Assembly: GCA_043228905.1 (NCBI GenBank)
Contig: JBHGNT010000014.1
Span: forward strand, 20,894,001 to 20,958,000
Direction of reading: 5' to 3'
DNA length: 64,000 nucleotides
Origin: Azolla caroliniana
Taxonomy: Eukaryota > Polypodiophyta
Shown here in pieces: positions 25,309-36,429 of the stretch. How positions within the stretch are numbered: the stretch's first letter is position 1; each line of letters opens with the position of its first letter. Below the pieces are notes generated by a model that saw only the letters and a program-made list of their open reading frames with translations, searched no databases and was not told the DNA's origin. The translations under genes were made by a program, and so were the position numbers.

Positions 25309-28300
25309 ATGGAAGGCGGCGGCAGCGGGCAACCGGGGATGATGGTGCTGAATGCGCAGAACTACGCCGACTGGAAGATCAAGATGGAGGATCTTCTGAT
25401 TGTTCGGGACCTGTACGAACCGATTGACAGGTCGGAAATACCGAAGGGGGTACTTGAGTCGGAATGGAGGCTTCTGAACCGGAAAGCCGTTGCAACCATT
25501 CGGCAATACGTCGATGTGAGCGTTCTACAGCATGTGGCGAACGACACCAACGCATACGAGATGTGGAGGAAGCTGTCGGGCCTCTACGAGAGGAAGAATG
25601 CGTTGAACCGGACCTCCCTGATGAGGAAGATAGTGAACCTCAAGTACCGGGACGGTGAGAGTATGGTGGAACACGTAAGCACGTTCATGGGATTCGTGAA
25701 CCAGCTTGCGGCGATCAAGTTCCCGTTGGAGGATGCAATGCAAGCCATCATCTTGATGTGTACATTGCCGGAAAGCTGGGAGAACTTGGTGGTGACTCTC
25801 AGCACCTCCTGCACGGAAGATAACCTGTCCCTACAAACGGTAAAGACAAGTATTTTGAATGAAGAAGCGCGTCGGAGAGATAAAGAACCGGCCTCCGACT
25901 CGAAGGCGCTGCTTACCGAATCGGAACGGGGAAGACAATGGAACCGGAGTCCGCAAAGACGGGAGAAGTCGGGGACCCGGTCGCAGTCAAGAGGAAGACC
26001 CACATGCTTCCACTGTGGGAAGCCGGGGCACTTCCGGAAGAATTGTCGGCATTACCGAAAGGACAACGGAGCCGACGACACCGATTCGAAGAAGTCACCG
26101 GAGAGAAACGGTGCATACCGGGGAGCCACGGACCGGAGAGGTCCGGATCGGCGAGGGCAGGACCGGAAAGGAACGACGGCACTCGCGGCAAGTGAAGAAG
26201 AGATAATGCTCATTACCGAAGAAAGGGAGCTGAACCTTGCCGGTGAAGAGATGACCTGGGTGGTCGATTCCGGAGCGTCGTTCCACCTGACCCCGGAGAA
26301 GAAATACTTCTCATCCTACATAGCCGGTGAGCACGGCTGTGTCCGGATGGGAAATGAAGGCACATGCCGGATTGCCGGCATAGGAGATGTGTGGTTGACA
26401 ACCTCGACCGGATGCAAAATGCTGCTGAAGGATGTTCGACACGTTCCGGAGGTTCGATTGAACCTGATTTCGGCCGGGAGGCTAGACGATGAAGGCTACA
26501 CGGGTAGCATCCGGAACGGTGTCATGAAGTTCAGCAAAGGGAGCCTGATAGTGGCTCGGGCCCGGAAGATCAACACACTGTACCTGATGAATTCCCGGCT
26601 ATGTCCGGAGGAGCTGAACGTGGCAGCTGACACTGCCGGTGAGCTATGGCACAAGAGACTGTGCCACATGAGCGAGAAGGGGATGAAGAGGCTTGCAGAA
26701 GACAACCTTATTCCAGTGAAGCATGTGCACCTGGAGAAGTGCACCGATTGCCTGGCCGGTAAGCAGAACCGAACCTCCTTCCACTCAAGGCCACCGACGA
26801 GACGTTGTGCACCATTGGAGTTGGTGCACACTGACGTGTGTCAGGTAGAAACGAAGTCACATGGCGGAGCCCAGTACTTCGTGACATTCATTGATGACCA
26901 CAGCCGGAAGCTGTGGACGGCACCGTTGAAGACGAAGGACCAAGTGTTGGGCGTCTTCAAAGAACTCCACGCGAGAGTGGAAAGGGAATCCGGCAAGAAA
27001 CTGAAAGCGATATGAGCGGATAACGGAGGGGAATACCGGGGGCAGTTCCAGGAGTACTGTCGCTCGAAGGGAATCCGGCTCGAGTTTACTGTGCCGAAGA
27101 CGCCGGAACTGAACGGACTGGCCGAGAGGATGAACCGGACCATAATGGAGAGGGTCCGGAGTATGCTGGCGCATGCGAAATTACCCAAGGGGTTCTGGGC
27201 TGAGGCAATGTCGACGGCGACATACGTGATAAACAGATCACCCTCAGTACCTTTGGACGGAGACACGCCGCAAAAAGTGTGGACCGGTAAGGAAGTGTCC
27301 TACCGGCATCTGAAGGTGTTCGGGTGTCTCGCATATGTGCATGTGGCAAAGGACCGGAGAGGAAAGCTAGATCCAAAGACCCGGCCATGCATATTCCTCG
27401 GTTACGGCGACGATGAGTTCGGCTACCGAGTATGGGACCCGGTCGACAAGAAGATATTCAGGAGTCGAGACATCATCTTCATGGAGGACAAGACACTCGC
27501 CGACTGGGAGTCGGAGAAGAAGATGAAGAGCTCCAAGTCGACCGGTGAGAATCAACTCTACGAGGAGCAGTCCCGACCGGCAAGGGACCGGTTAGCACTC
27601 GAGGATCCGGCCGAAGACGGTGAAGAAACAGAACCGGCCGAAGAAGATGAAAATGATACCGGAACCGGTCCCGATCCCGAAATGGATTCGGATGAAGAAG
27701 AATCGGAAGAACCGGTCACCGAAGCTCCGGAACGGAGATATCCTCTAAGAGAGAGAAGGCCCCCCCGGAGATTTCCGGATCCAGAGCACGTGCTGCTAAC
27801 CGACGAGGGGGAGCCGGAGAGCTTTGAAGAAGCAAAGCACGACACCCAGAGCCGCAGGTGGTTGAGTGCCATGCAGGACGAGATGGATTCCCTGCATGAA
27901 AACCACACATATGAACTTGTGGAGTTGCCGAAAGGAAAACGGGCACTCCGGAACAAGTGGGTGTTCAAGCTGAAACCGGGAGATGCCGGAAACCCCCCGA
28001 GATACAAAGCCAGGATCGTGGTGAAGGGGTTCCAGCAGAAGAAGGGCATCGACTTCGACGAGATATTTGCCCCGGTAGTGAAGATGACCTCCATCCGGAC
28101 GGTGCTGAGCATAGCGGCAAGCATGGACCTCGAGGTAGAACAGATGGACGTGAAGACGGCATTCCTTCACGGTGACCTCGAAGAAGAGATCTACATGCAG
28201 CAACCGGAAGGATTCGAGAAGAAAGGGAAGGAGCACCTGGTATGCCGGTTGAAGAAGAGCCTTTACGGACTGAAGCAGGCTCCCCGGCAATGGTACCGGA

Positions 28301-29382
28301 AGTTTGACTCCTTCATGACCGACGAAGGGTACCTCAAAACGCAGTCCGACCACTGCGTGTTTGTGAAGAAGTTTGAAGGAGGAGACTTCCTAATACTCCT
28401 CCTGTACGTGGACGACATGTTGATCGTCGGACGGGACCAGGTCAAGATACGGATGCTGAAGAAGGCTCTTCACCGAACCTTCTCAATGAAGGACTTGGGT
28501 CCGGCGAGGCAAATACTAGGGATGCACATCATCCGGGACCGGAAGAAGAAGCAGCTGTGGCTGTCACAGGAGAAGTACGTGATGAAGGTGCTTCACCGGT
28601 TCAACATGTCGGAAGCAAGACCGGTCGGATCGACCCTCCCGGTAAACTGCAAGCTGTCCAGCAAGCAAAGTCCCAAGACAAAGGCTGAAAAGGAGGATAT
28701 GATGAAAGTACCGTATGCCTCAGCCGTCGGGAGCTTGATGTACGCGATGGTGTGTACCCGACCGGACATAGGATATGCAGTCGGAGTGGTGAGCCGGTAC
28801 ATGAGCAATCCCGGCAAAGAGCATTGGAACGCGGTCAAATGGATACTTCGATACCTGAAGGGCACGGCAAACGTATGCCTCCGATTCGGATCCGGTAAGC
28901 CCGAACTCGACAGCTTCACCGATTCGGATATGTCGGCTGATGCAGATACCAGCCGGTCCACATCAGGGTATGTGATGACGTATGCAGGGGGAGCTGTTTC
29001 CTGGCAGTCGAGGCTGCAGAAGACGGTTGCGTTGTCAACCACGGAGGCGGAGTACATGGCGGCTGTTGAAGCCGGCAAGGAAATAATATGGATGAAGGAC
29101 TTCATTAGAGAGCTCGGTATCCGACAGGAGGAGTACCGACTCTACTGCGACAGTCAGAGTGCCATCCACCTTGCGAAGAACGCAGCCTATCACTCCCGGA
29201 CGAAGCACATCCAGCGAAGATATCACTGGATCCGGGAAAGGATAGAAGACCAGGAGTTCGTGCTGACGAAGATTCACACGGACGAAAACGGCTCAGATAT
29301 GCTGACCAAAGTGCTCACACCCGACAAGCTGGAAGCATGCCGAAAGAGGATCGGATTGGAGAGACATCCCATGCCGAAGTGA
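25309..29382 (+). pseudogene. Element C gag-pol polyprotein, one in-frame TGA (1357 codons)
   Basis: Copia order gag-PR-IN-RT-RH in one frame. Gag (UBN2) is about residues 1-210; zinc knuckle CFHCGKPGHFRKNC at 233-246; protease WVVDSGAS with Asp320; pre-integrase HKRLCHMSEKG; integrase catalytic D509, D571 and E606 (D-x35-E); GKEVSYRHLKVFGC; RT from about 850 with YVDD at 1033-1036; RNase H with D1205, E1248 and D1281. The length fits TNT1-like elements (about 1330 aa). The only break is TGA at 27013-27015, residue 569, two codons before integrase D571; a CGA to TGA change would explain it. As it stands the product would stop inside integrase, so the copy is probably not autonomous unless the stop is read through. 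Confidence 0.92.
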
Positions 29383-29392
29383 AGGGGGAGTT

Positions 29393-30824
29393 TGTTGGGA
29401 TTTACGGTGTCGTAGTGTATTTCGTACACTACGTGAAAAAGTAAAAATAATATAACCGATTTAATTACATATAAATAAATAAAATAAGAATATCAAGATA
29501 TTTATCACCAATAAATAAAATAAGAATATCAAGATATTTATCACGTGCATAGGGCAAGATTTGAACCTTGTACCTCCACGTAGCCAAATCTCAACTTTAC
29601 CATTATGCTACCTTATCTTTAGTGTTCTATAAATAGATTTAATAACTATAAGTGCTTTATTTGCGCCTACCTTTATTAAAAAGGTAAATCATGCATTTTT
29701 AGAGTGCGTGAATATTTTATAGAAAAAACGCAAGCAACTAAAAAAGTGACTCATGCATATCTAGCGTGCATGAGCACTATATTTAGCAAATAAAAGCAAG
29801 GATTAGAAAAGCATCACATGCACATTTAGTGTGCATGAACATATTAGAAAAAGCATGTAGCTATGCTTAGTCTCTCCCATCACTATATAAGGATGGGGAG
29901 CACATTGTAGTTTTTGTTGATTATTTTTCTATAATGATCAATCAATCTAAAATATTCGTGGGATTCACGAATTTGCTAAAATAATTCTCTTTGACTACCT
30001 AAATATTGACTAAATATACTAAACTCGTGGGATTCACGAGATTCTTATCTTATAACTCTTTATACCTATTCTTTACTAGCCTTATTTGTATTTTTCTTTC
30101 CTCCTAGTCCAAAACCCCGGTGGTTCCCACCCGACTCACGCAAACGATCCGGAGCCGAAAGGCACGACAACGGTCCCTCCGGATGGGATGTCTGGAGATG
30201 AATGACGGCAAGCCCGGTTGCGGTTACGGAACCGGAGGATGAAGAGTACCCGGCATGAAGCCGGATGAAGAGTACCCGGTTACGGAGCCGGATGACGAAG
30301 ACCCGGCTACGGAGCCGGATGATGAAGACCCCGGTTACGGAGCCGGATGACGAAGACCCGGTTACGGAGCCGGATGACGAAGACCCGGTTACGGAGCCGG
30401 ATGACGAAGACCCCGGCTACGGAGCCGGATGATGTATGTACCCGGAGAGAGATCCGGATGCGGGGACATATTTGTGAATATGTTTGCCAAGGGCCCTTGA
30501 GGCTATATTTGTAAATAGCCCGAAAGTCATATGTGTATAAATATGACTTAGGGCAAACAGTTTTGATGTTGTTGCTCATCTTCTGTTTTCCACTTAGAGG
30601 GAGCGAAGTGAGAGCAGCCGAGAGGTAAAGAGAGAGAGAGAGAGAGAGAAACGAGGAGGTCGTTGCCTCTGTGTATTACCGCCGCCTGTGGCGAAGACAG
30701 TGAGCTCAAGGTTGTTGCCTTGAAGCTTCACCATTGTACATCTCTGTTCATAGTGATAGTTGGAGTTTGAGGACTCCCGTGGTTTTTTTTTCATTTAGGG
30801 TTTTCCACAGCACCGTTCGTAACA
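29393..30824 (+). repeat. 3' LTR of element C, split by D
   Basis: Bases 29393-29407 and 30170-30824 together give the LTR. The first 15 bases (TGTTGGGATTTACGG) lie before D, and ACGG is repeated after D. Otherwise it matches 24612-25277. Confidence 0.92.
29408..30169 (+). mobile_element. Element D: solo LTR (762 bp) inside C's 3' LTR
   Basis: Starts TGTCGTAGTG and ends GGCACGACA, with ACGG duplicated on both sides (29404-29407 and 30170-30173). There is no internal coding region, primer-binding site or polypurine tract, and no terminal direct repeats, so a solo LTR fits better than a TRIM. A TATA box CTATATAAGG is at 29883-29892. Inside are a tandem duplication of about 36 bp at 29470-29543, a tRNA-like stretch at 29545-29614 on the minus strand, and two hairpins at 29955-29971 and 30024-30040. 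The family of its full-length parent is not visible here. It is the youngest insertion of the left nest. Confidence 0.8.
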
Positions 30825-30829
30825 TAGTC

Positions 30830-32631
30830 AACCTCAACTACCATCGACTTAAGGCCAAGTGAGTGGTCACCGACAGCTATAAGGAGGCAGCTGGCCAATA
30901 GAACCGAATCCGAGTCAGTCGACTCGAAAAGACCGACAGACTATGAGTCTGAGTCGGCAGAGCTGCTGAAGTCAATTGATGAATATGAGTTGGAGTTATC
31001 CAACCTGGATATGCCGATTGACGAGCAGAATCCTGAGCAAAGAGAAGAGTTGGCAGAGACATCTGGACTGGAGCCAACAATGAGTGGACGAAGATACCCA
31101 CTCAGAGAAAGGAAGGCACCGATTACATATGCTAGTCAATACGTCCTCTTGACTGATGACGGTGAACCAGAGTGCTATGAAGAAGCCATTGCCGACGAGA
31201 GCAAAGAAAAATGGCTGAGCGCGATGCAAGAGGAGATGGAATCCTTGCACGCGAATTACACCTACGACCTAGTAGAGTTGCCGAAAGGTAAGAGAGCACT
31301 CAGGAATAAATGGGTCTACAAGGTGAAGACTGGAGAAGTCGACAACGAGCCCAGGTACAAAGCCCGCATAGTGGTAAAGGGTTTTCAACAGAAGAAGGGC
31401 GTCGACTTTGACTAAATATTCGCACCAGTCGTGAAGATGACATCCATTTGAACTGTTCTAAGCATAGCTGCCAGTTTGGACCTGGAGATCGAACAATTGG
31501 ATGTCAAAACCGCATTTCTGCACAAGGAGCTAGAAGAAGAAATTTACATGCAGGAACCCGAAGGCTTTGAGGAGAAAGGGAAAGAGAATCTGGTGTGTCG
31601 ACTAAGGAAAAGCTTGTATGGCTTGAAACAAGCTCCATGCCAATGGTACAAGAAATTCGAGTCCTTCATGATGGAACATCGGTTCCAGAAAACATAGGCT
31701 GATCACTGTGTGTTTGTAAAAAGGTACGAGGAAGGAGATTTCTTGATCCTCTTGCTATATGTTGATGATATGTTGATAGTCAGTCAAGACACAAGGAAGA
31801 TTGGTAGCTTGAAGAAAGCTCTCGCAAATCATTTGCCATGAAAGACCTTGGACCGGCAAAGCAAATCCTAGGAATGCACATAACCCGAGACAGAGCTCGG
31901 AAGGTGCTATGGTTGTCACAACAAAAGTATGTGACGAAGATCCTAGAGAGGTTCAACATGTCGAACGCAAAGCCGGTCGGCTCAGTGTTGCCGACAAATT
32001 GCAGATTGAATGTGAAGCAGTGTCCGAAAGGGCAGAGGGAAATGGCTGAGATGTAGAAGGTACCATATGCCTCGGCTGTCGGCTGTCTAATGTAGGCTAT
32101 GGTCTGTACGAGACCGAACATAACATTTGATGTGGGAGTAGGAAGCCGATATATGAGTAATCCAGGGAGAGAACACTAGGCAGCAGTGAAGTGGATACTC
32201 AGGTACCTGAAAGGCACCTCGGAGGTGTGCCTAAGGTATGGTGTCGGAAAACCTGTGCTGGAAGGTTTTACCGATTCAGACATGTTTGGAGATACTGACT
32301 CAAGCTGATCCACGTCAGGGTATGTGATGACCTATGTAGGGGGAGCAATGTCGTGGCAGTCACGATTGCAGAAGTCTGTAGCCTTGTCGACTACAGAGGC
32401 AGAGTATATGGCGACGGTAGAGGCCGGAAAAGAGCTGATCTGGATGAGAAGTTTTCTCACCGAACTAGGCATGAAGCAAAATGAGTTATTGCTTCATTGT
32501 GACAGCCAAAGCGCCATACACCTAGATATCACTCTCGGACCAAGCACATACAGAGAAGGTATCACTGGTTGCGGGAGAGAGTCGAAGAAGGAGAGTTTTC
32601 CCTTGTGAAGATTCATACTGACGTCAATGGA
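30830..32631 (+). pseudogene. Element B pol, 3' part (integrase tail, RT, RNase H)
   Basis: Continues B after C: an acidic linker, RRYPLRERKAPITYA, RT (LSAMQEEMESLHANYTYDL, PRYKARIVVKGFQQKKGVDF, LYVDDMLIV near 31755-31781, PAKQILGMHI) and RNase H (DSDMFGDTDSS, TTEAEYMAT, HCDSQSAIHL). Stops at 31412-31414, 31448-31450 and 31695-31697, a small deletion near 31812, and a loss after SAIHLD. Coding ends abruptly in VKIHTDVNGS at 32631, fused to the middle of the 3' LTR. Confidence 0.82.
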
Positions 32632-32828
32632 TCCTCTCGGTGTGTTGTATATCTACTTTCTATAGTGAAGAAATCTGTTCACCCGTGGTTTTCCCCGTTT
32701 TAGGGTTCCCACATAAATCTCTGTGCACTCTTGTTTATCTTGTCTTTTCCTTGGCATATTTTCTGTGATTCGTATTTCAGAAGTGTCTGTTCATTGTGAT
32801 TTATATTCCGCAACGATTTCTCAACACA
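32632..32828 (+). repeat. Truncated 3' LTR of element B
   Basis: Matches the last 195 or so bases of 21823-22401 (from about CTCTCGGTGTGTTGTATA to CAACA). The deletion removed the end of the coding region, the polypurine tract and about two thirds of the LTR; GATCCTCTC sits at the fusion point. Confidence 0.85.
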
Positions 32829-32833
32829 TTTGA

Positions 32834-34407
32834 GCATGGATCAAGTATAGTGTGTTTGTTTTCTGGGCTTGAGCCACAATCAAGCTCCCCTTGCAGAACT
32901 TCATGAAACCATTCCGAATGCTACCTGTGTCGCCTTCATCATCCAATCGATTGGTTGATATCAGAATCAATCTGACTTCCGAAACGTGTCGTACACCTTT
33001 CAGCACTAGCCGATATCCAATCGACGTTACCAGACACACATCTCCAATGCCAACGATTCGAAATGCTCCTTCATTTCCGATCTTTACAGATATGAGATCT
33101 TCAGCTCTGTAAGATGAAAAAGCATTTCCGATCGGGGGTTAGGTGGAATGACACACCCGAATCTACCACCCATGTCGATTCATCGCCGACAAGGTTCACT
33201 TCGTTCTGCTTGTAGATCAGTAGTAGTTCCTCCTCACTTGTCGCGATTGCCGAGGTGTTCTTGCTGTCCAAAATCTTCTTCAGCTACACACCATTGGCTT
33301 CCCCTTTTTCCTTTTGGAAATGTCGACAATTCTTTTGGAAGTGGCCCAGCTTCCCACAATAGAAGCACGTGGGCCTTCCCTTGGACTTCGACCTTGTCCC
33401 ACGAGATCTCAATTTTGGGGACTTCGATTTCGGCCTCTTTCGCGATTTGTCTTACCTTTCGTGACTAAGGCCTTCAAGTCGGCAATGGACCTTCATTCAA
33501 TAAGCTTGACTTCACCTACTTTAGGGATAGATGTTTCCCTTCTGGTCCGGCGTTGCCCAATGTGACAATGAGCATCTCCCAACTGTCCGGAAGGGATCCT
33601 AACAACAATAGTGCTAATACCTCATCGACAAGAGGTACTTCTAGAGAGGTGGTTTGATTCATCAGTCCTTGGAAGGCATTAATGTGCTCCACCATGTTGG
33701 AGTCGTCCTGATACCAGAGTCTCACGATTTTCGTGAAAACTAAGACTCTGTTCACGGCGTTCTTGTTTTCGAACATCACACCAATCTTCTTCTAGAGAAC
33801 GTCGACACTCGTCTCTTCATCAAAGTTGTTGTATAGATTCATGTCTATAAAACACCATATATATGCAACCGACTTCAGATGAATGGTTGTTAATGGGTGG
33901 GGGGTGAAGCCTACTCCCATTCTAAGCTTTGCCCCCCTCCCAAGGGGGTTATGATAAAGAGAGCGAACGAGAGTGAAAATAAGAAATGACACCAAAATGA
34001 GAGGGGAAAAAGTTCTATGTCATTAATTGCCCCATCAGGGGTTTATATAGTACAAGAGGTAACCTTTACAAATAAGAATGAGACAAGTAGGGAGTTACAT
34101 TACTTACCCACTTTCTCACCTTTGTACAAATGTGCATGTGTTCATACACATACTCATCCTCACACACTCATTCATATTACACATTACACACATTACACAC
34201 CATACACATTACACCTTAACCCTTCTGTACACCTATATGGGTAACAATGACTTCCCAAGTCGATGCATCGATCTTTTCTGGCTTCGTCTTTCCGTACTGC
34301 ACCGGCAACCACAGGTCTTTGCATACAAGCATATCCCGCATCTTCGACTTCCACACTGAATAGTTGGAGCCGGTTAACTTGAACATTCCACCGAAATGTT
34401 CATCCAT
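32834..34407 (-). pseudogene. Element A gag, protease and pre-integrase (5' part)
   Basis: Minus-strand ATG at 34407 starts DEHFGGMFKLTGSNYSVWK, a copia gag N-terminus (DUF4219/UBN2 type). Further gag sense at 33779-33516 (MVEHINAFQGLMNQ, LLGSLPDSWEMLIVTL); zinc knuckle with CFYCGKLGHFQKNC near 33372-33331; protease and following KDVRHVSEVRLILIS-like sequence at 33180-32834. A 200-bp stretch near 34250-34000 is non-coding and carries CA-rich sequence, an insertion or decay. Many stops. Confidence 0.75.
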
Positions 34408-34423
34408 CACTCTGATACCACTT

Positions 34424-34946
34424 TGTTAGGATATGAACCAACCACAACCAGTTTCTCGTATACGTGTTCGGGTGCAAAGAAAACGAACAAGGAAATGTAT
34501 AGACAGAAAACAAAAGAACAGAAATACTCAGAAATGAGACACAAATATTTTATGTGGAAAACCCGAAAAAGAAAAACCACGGGGGTCCACAAACCCCAAG
34601 AAAACAAATCACTATGTGTACGTAGAGTTACTACTCTCACACACTCTCTCTCTCACTCACGGTTATAGAGGCAACTACCGTCAGTGTAACTCTTACAACT
34701 ATAATGATGATCACGTATCTATAAAGTTTTCCCTAGTTGTATTTATACATATACAATGTTCAAGCTATTTACATACATAGCCTAGAAGGGTTACATTTAG
34801 ACTATTTACATATATGGTCTCCCAATTTCGGTTTCGGTTTTCGATTTCGGCCTCAACTGAAATACTCATGGACTCCATTCGATTCTGTTCATTCTCCTTT
34901 CCTCAATTCGAGCTCTTCTTCCCATCCAGAGGGACCTATTCTAACA
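34424..34946 (-). repeat. 5' LTR of element A (523 bp)
   Basis: TGTTAG/CTAACA ends; matches 18854-19412 with indels. The minus-strand TATA-like region is near 34740. Confidence 0.82.
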
Positions 34947-34950
34947 ATCA

Positions 34951-35083
34951 CAAGCTATACCTTAACGATCATGGAGCTATTGGACGCACTCGATTCAATC
35001 AATGTCAACATTGATGACGACGAAATGGTGCAAATATGTCTCGGTGTCCTAGTGCCACGGTTCACCAAAATGAGATCTATTGA
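34951..35083 (+). pseudogene. Element E gag, continuation after A
   Basis: TSYTLTIMELLDALDSINV followed by DDEMVQICLGVLVPRF, the next conserved block of copia gag after the part at 18522-18853. Joining the two across A's target site keeps the frame. Confidence 0.78.
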
Positions 35084-35361
35084 TTATCAAGCTCAACCTA
35101 GTCTAGTGTGTGAACACACCCTTTGAGAATCTATGAGCACTCAAAGGTCAAAAATCACCAGTACTCTCTACACATTAACTATGTGATATAGAATCATATT
35201 CTATGACACATAACTAATGAGTTTCCACAATCCCCATGACTCATGAGCTTCTATACCTCTAAAGAGAGAGGGTGACTGTATATAAAGCACCGTCCTCCTA
35301 CGTCATATAGAGCCGATTGTCCTCCTTTGTAATGCTACATTTTTGTTCATCATATTCTCCT
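35084..35361. other. Decayed sequence between E and G
   Basis: No coding sense. CTAGTGTGTGAACACACC near 35100 echoes 18325-18341, so this may still be E or a repeat shared with its left side. Confidence 0.4.
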
Positions 35362-35905
35362 TGTTATTTGCGGAGTTCGGATCGGCGTATACCCTTTTGA
35401 TGGCGAATCGGGCGGAGATGGTTGTCGAACACCCCCGAGCCTCACACTCACTTAACGATTAATAGATGATTAAGCACGATATCTCTCTCACTCTCTCAAG
35501 CTCGCTCTCATAGACAATAGGGTAATGAATATAGACAATAAGAGTAATGAATATGTTTATTAACCCTCTTGTTAAGAGGTCTAGCACCAACAAGGAAGAG
35601 AGATTAGTGTTCTCTAACTAAACACCTCACTAATCTCTCTTAAGTTTAAAGGTTACAAGAGGGAGGAGAGGAAGCTCTAGCTCTTAATCAATAGGGAGAT
35701 CTTTACAAATGGAAGAACCCTTACAAAGCCACCACAATGTGGTTTATATAGCATTTACATTTAGGGTATGGCCCTTTTACAGTTGGATGTCCCTTGGCCC
35801 TTTTTCCTCTTGCCATTTCCTCTTCATAGGTCCTTTAGCCATACTACGTCCTTGTTGATGCACTCTTCTTCATGACCGGTCGTGGTGCAATCCAAGCGCT
35901 TAACA
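35362..35905 (-). repeat. Probable 3' LTR of element G
   Basis: Minus strand starts TGTTAAGCGC right after a G-rich polypurine tract and could end ...TAACA at 35362. A minus-strand TATA box (GCTATATAAACC) lies near 35739-35750. The left boundary is chosen only from the terminal TGTTA/TAACA symmetry, since the partner LTR is missing. Confidence 0.5.
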
Positions 35906-36429
35906 TCCCCCCCAACCTAATGAGTGCACACCCCTAGGTGCACTGTGGGAGGGGAGCTTCGGGCGTTGAGGGCGAGAAGGATAGAGTAGGGGGGGTTTTC
36001 GGGGGGTGGTAGGCGGCGAGGGTGGAGGATGTGTTGTCCGAGTGTTGTCAGAGGGCCTTTGTGTGCCTTTAAGGACCCGGACTCGTAACTCTTTTCAGGG
36101 GGGAAAAGGGGAGTCTATGAGGTAGTTCTATGGGGAATTCGGCCTCCTAGGTGCTGAATTTGGTCGATGCCTATTGACTTAACCTGGGCGGGGTATTTGG
36201 TTGATGTGTGCAATTGTCGGGTGTCCCGTGCAGTCGCGGTATGGTCGTGGGTGGGGAGCCGGCTTCGTTTCGGGACCCAGAATCAAGTGGCACCTTTGTG
36301 CCAACCTTGGGCATTTGTGAGTTCTTTTCAGACTCGCCAAACAACACGTTCTCTGCGGCGTGGTCCTTCGGCGAAAGTCGCGTGGACATTCACCCACTTG
36401 TGCGGCGTGGATGTCCTTGTTCTGATGTT

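Larger units (their letters stand above)
24612..30824 (+). mobile_element. Element C: young, nearly intact Ty1/copia retrotransposon inserted in B
   Basis: 5' LTR 24612-25277, 3' LTR 29393-30824 (interrupted by D). A perfect 5-bp target duplication TAGTC lies at 24607-24611 and 30825-30829. The primer-binding site TGGTATCAGAGC is at 25281-25292 and the polypurine tract AAGGGGGAG at about 29382-29390. The two LTRs differ by about one base outside D. A single gag-pol frame has one stop. The element is rich in CpG, in particular CCGG, compared with B and the flanks, as expected if deamination has had little time to act. Confidence 0.93.
21823..32828 (+). mobile_element. Element B: Ty1/copia LTR retrotransposon inserted in A
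   Basis: Plus-strand element with 5' LTR 21823-22401 and a 5'-deleted 3' LTR ending at 32828. The flanks are TATTT (21818-21822) and CATTT (32829-32833), a 5-bp target duplication with one change. Element A's minus-strand reading (HAQ before B, then CRGEANV after it) continues across the gap. A primer-binding site TGGTATCAGAGC follows the 5' LTR at 22405-22416. The gag-pol is broken by frameshifts and stops and is split by C at 24612-30824. Confidence 0.87.
18854..34946 (-). mobile_element. Element A: Ty1/copia LTR retrotransposon inserted in E's gag
   Basis: Minus-strand element flanked by LTRs 18854-19412 (3') and 34424-34946 (5'), both with TGTTAG/CTAACA ends. The flanks share ATCA (18850-18853 and 34947-34950), a short target duplication, and removing A rejoins E's gag in frame. 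The primer-binding site, reading TGGTATCAGA on the minus strand, lies next to the 5' LTR at about 34412-34421. A C-rich run after 19416 is its polypurine tract. The element is split by B at 21823-32828; A's coding continues across that junction. A is degraded: many stops, an RT deletion near 20383, and LTRs that differ by several indels. Confidence 0.85.

Noticed and set aside
29408-30169. Element D as a TRIM or a non-LTR insertion
   Set aside because: No terminal direct repeats, internal primer-binding site or poly-A tail; TG...CA ends with a TATA box fit a solo LTR.
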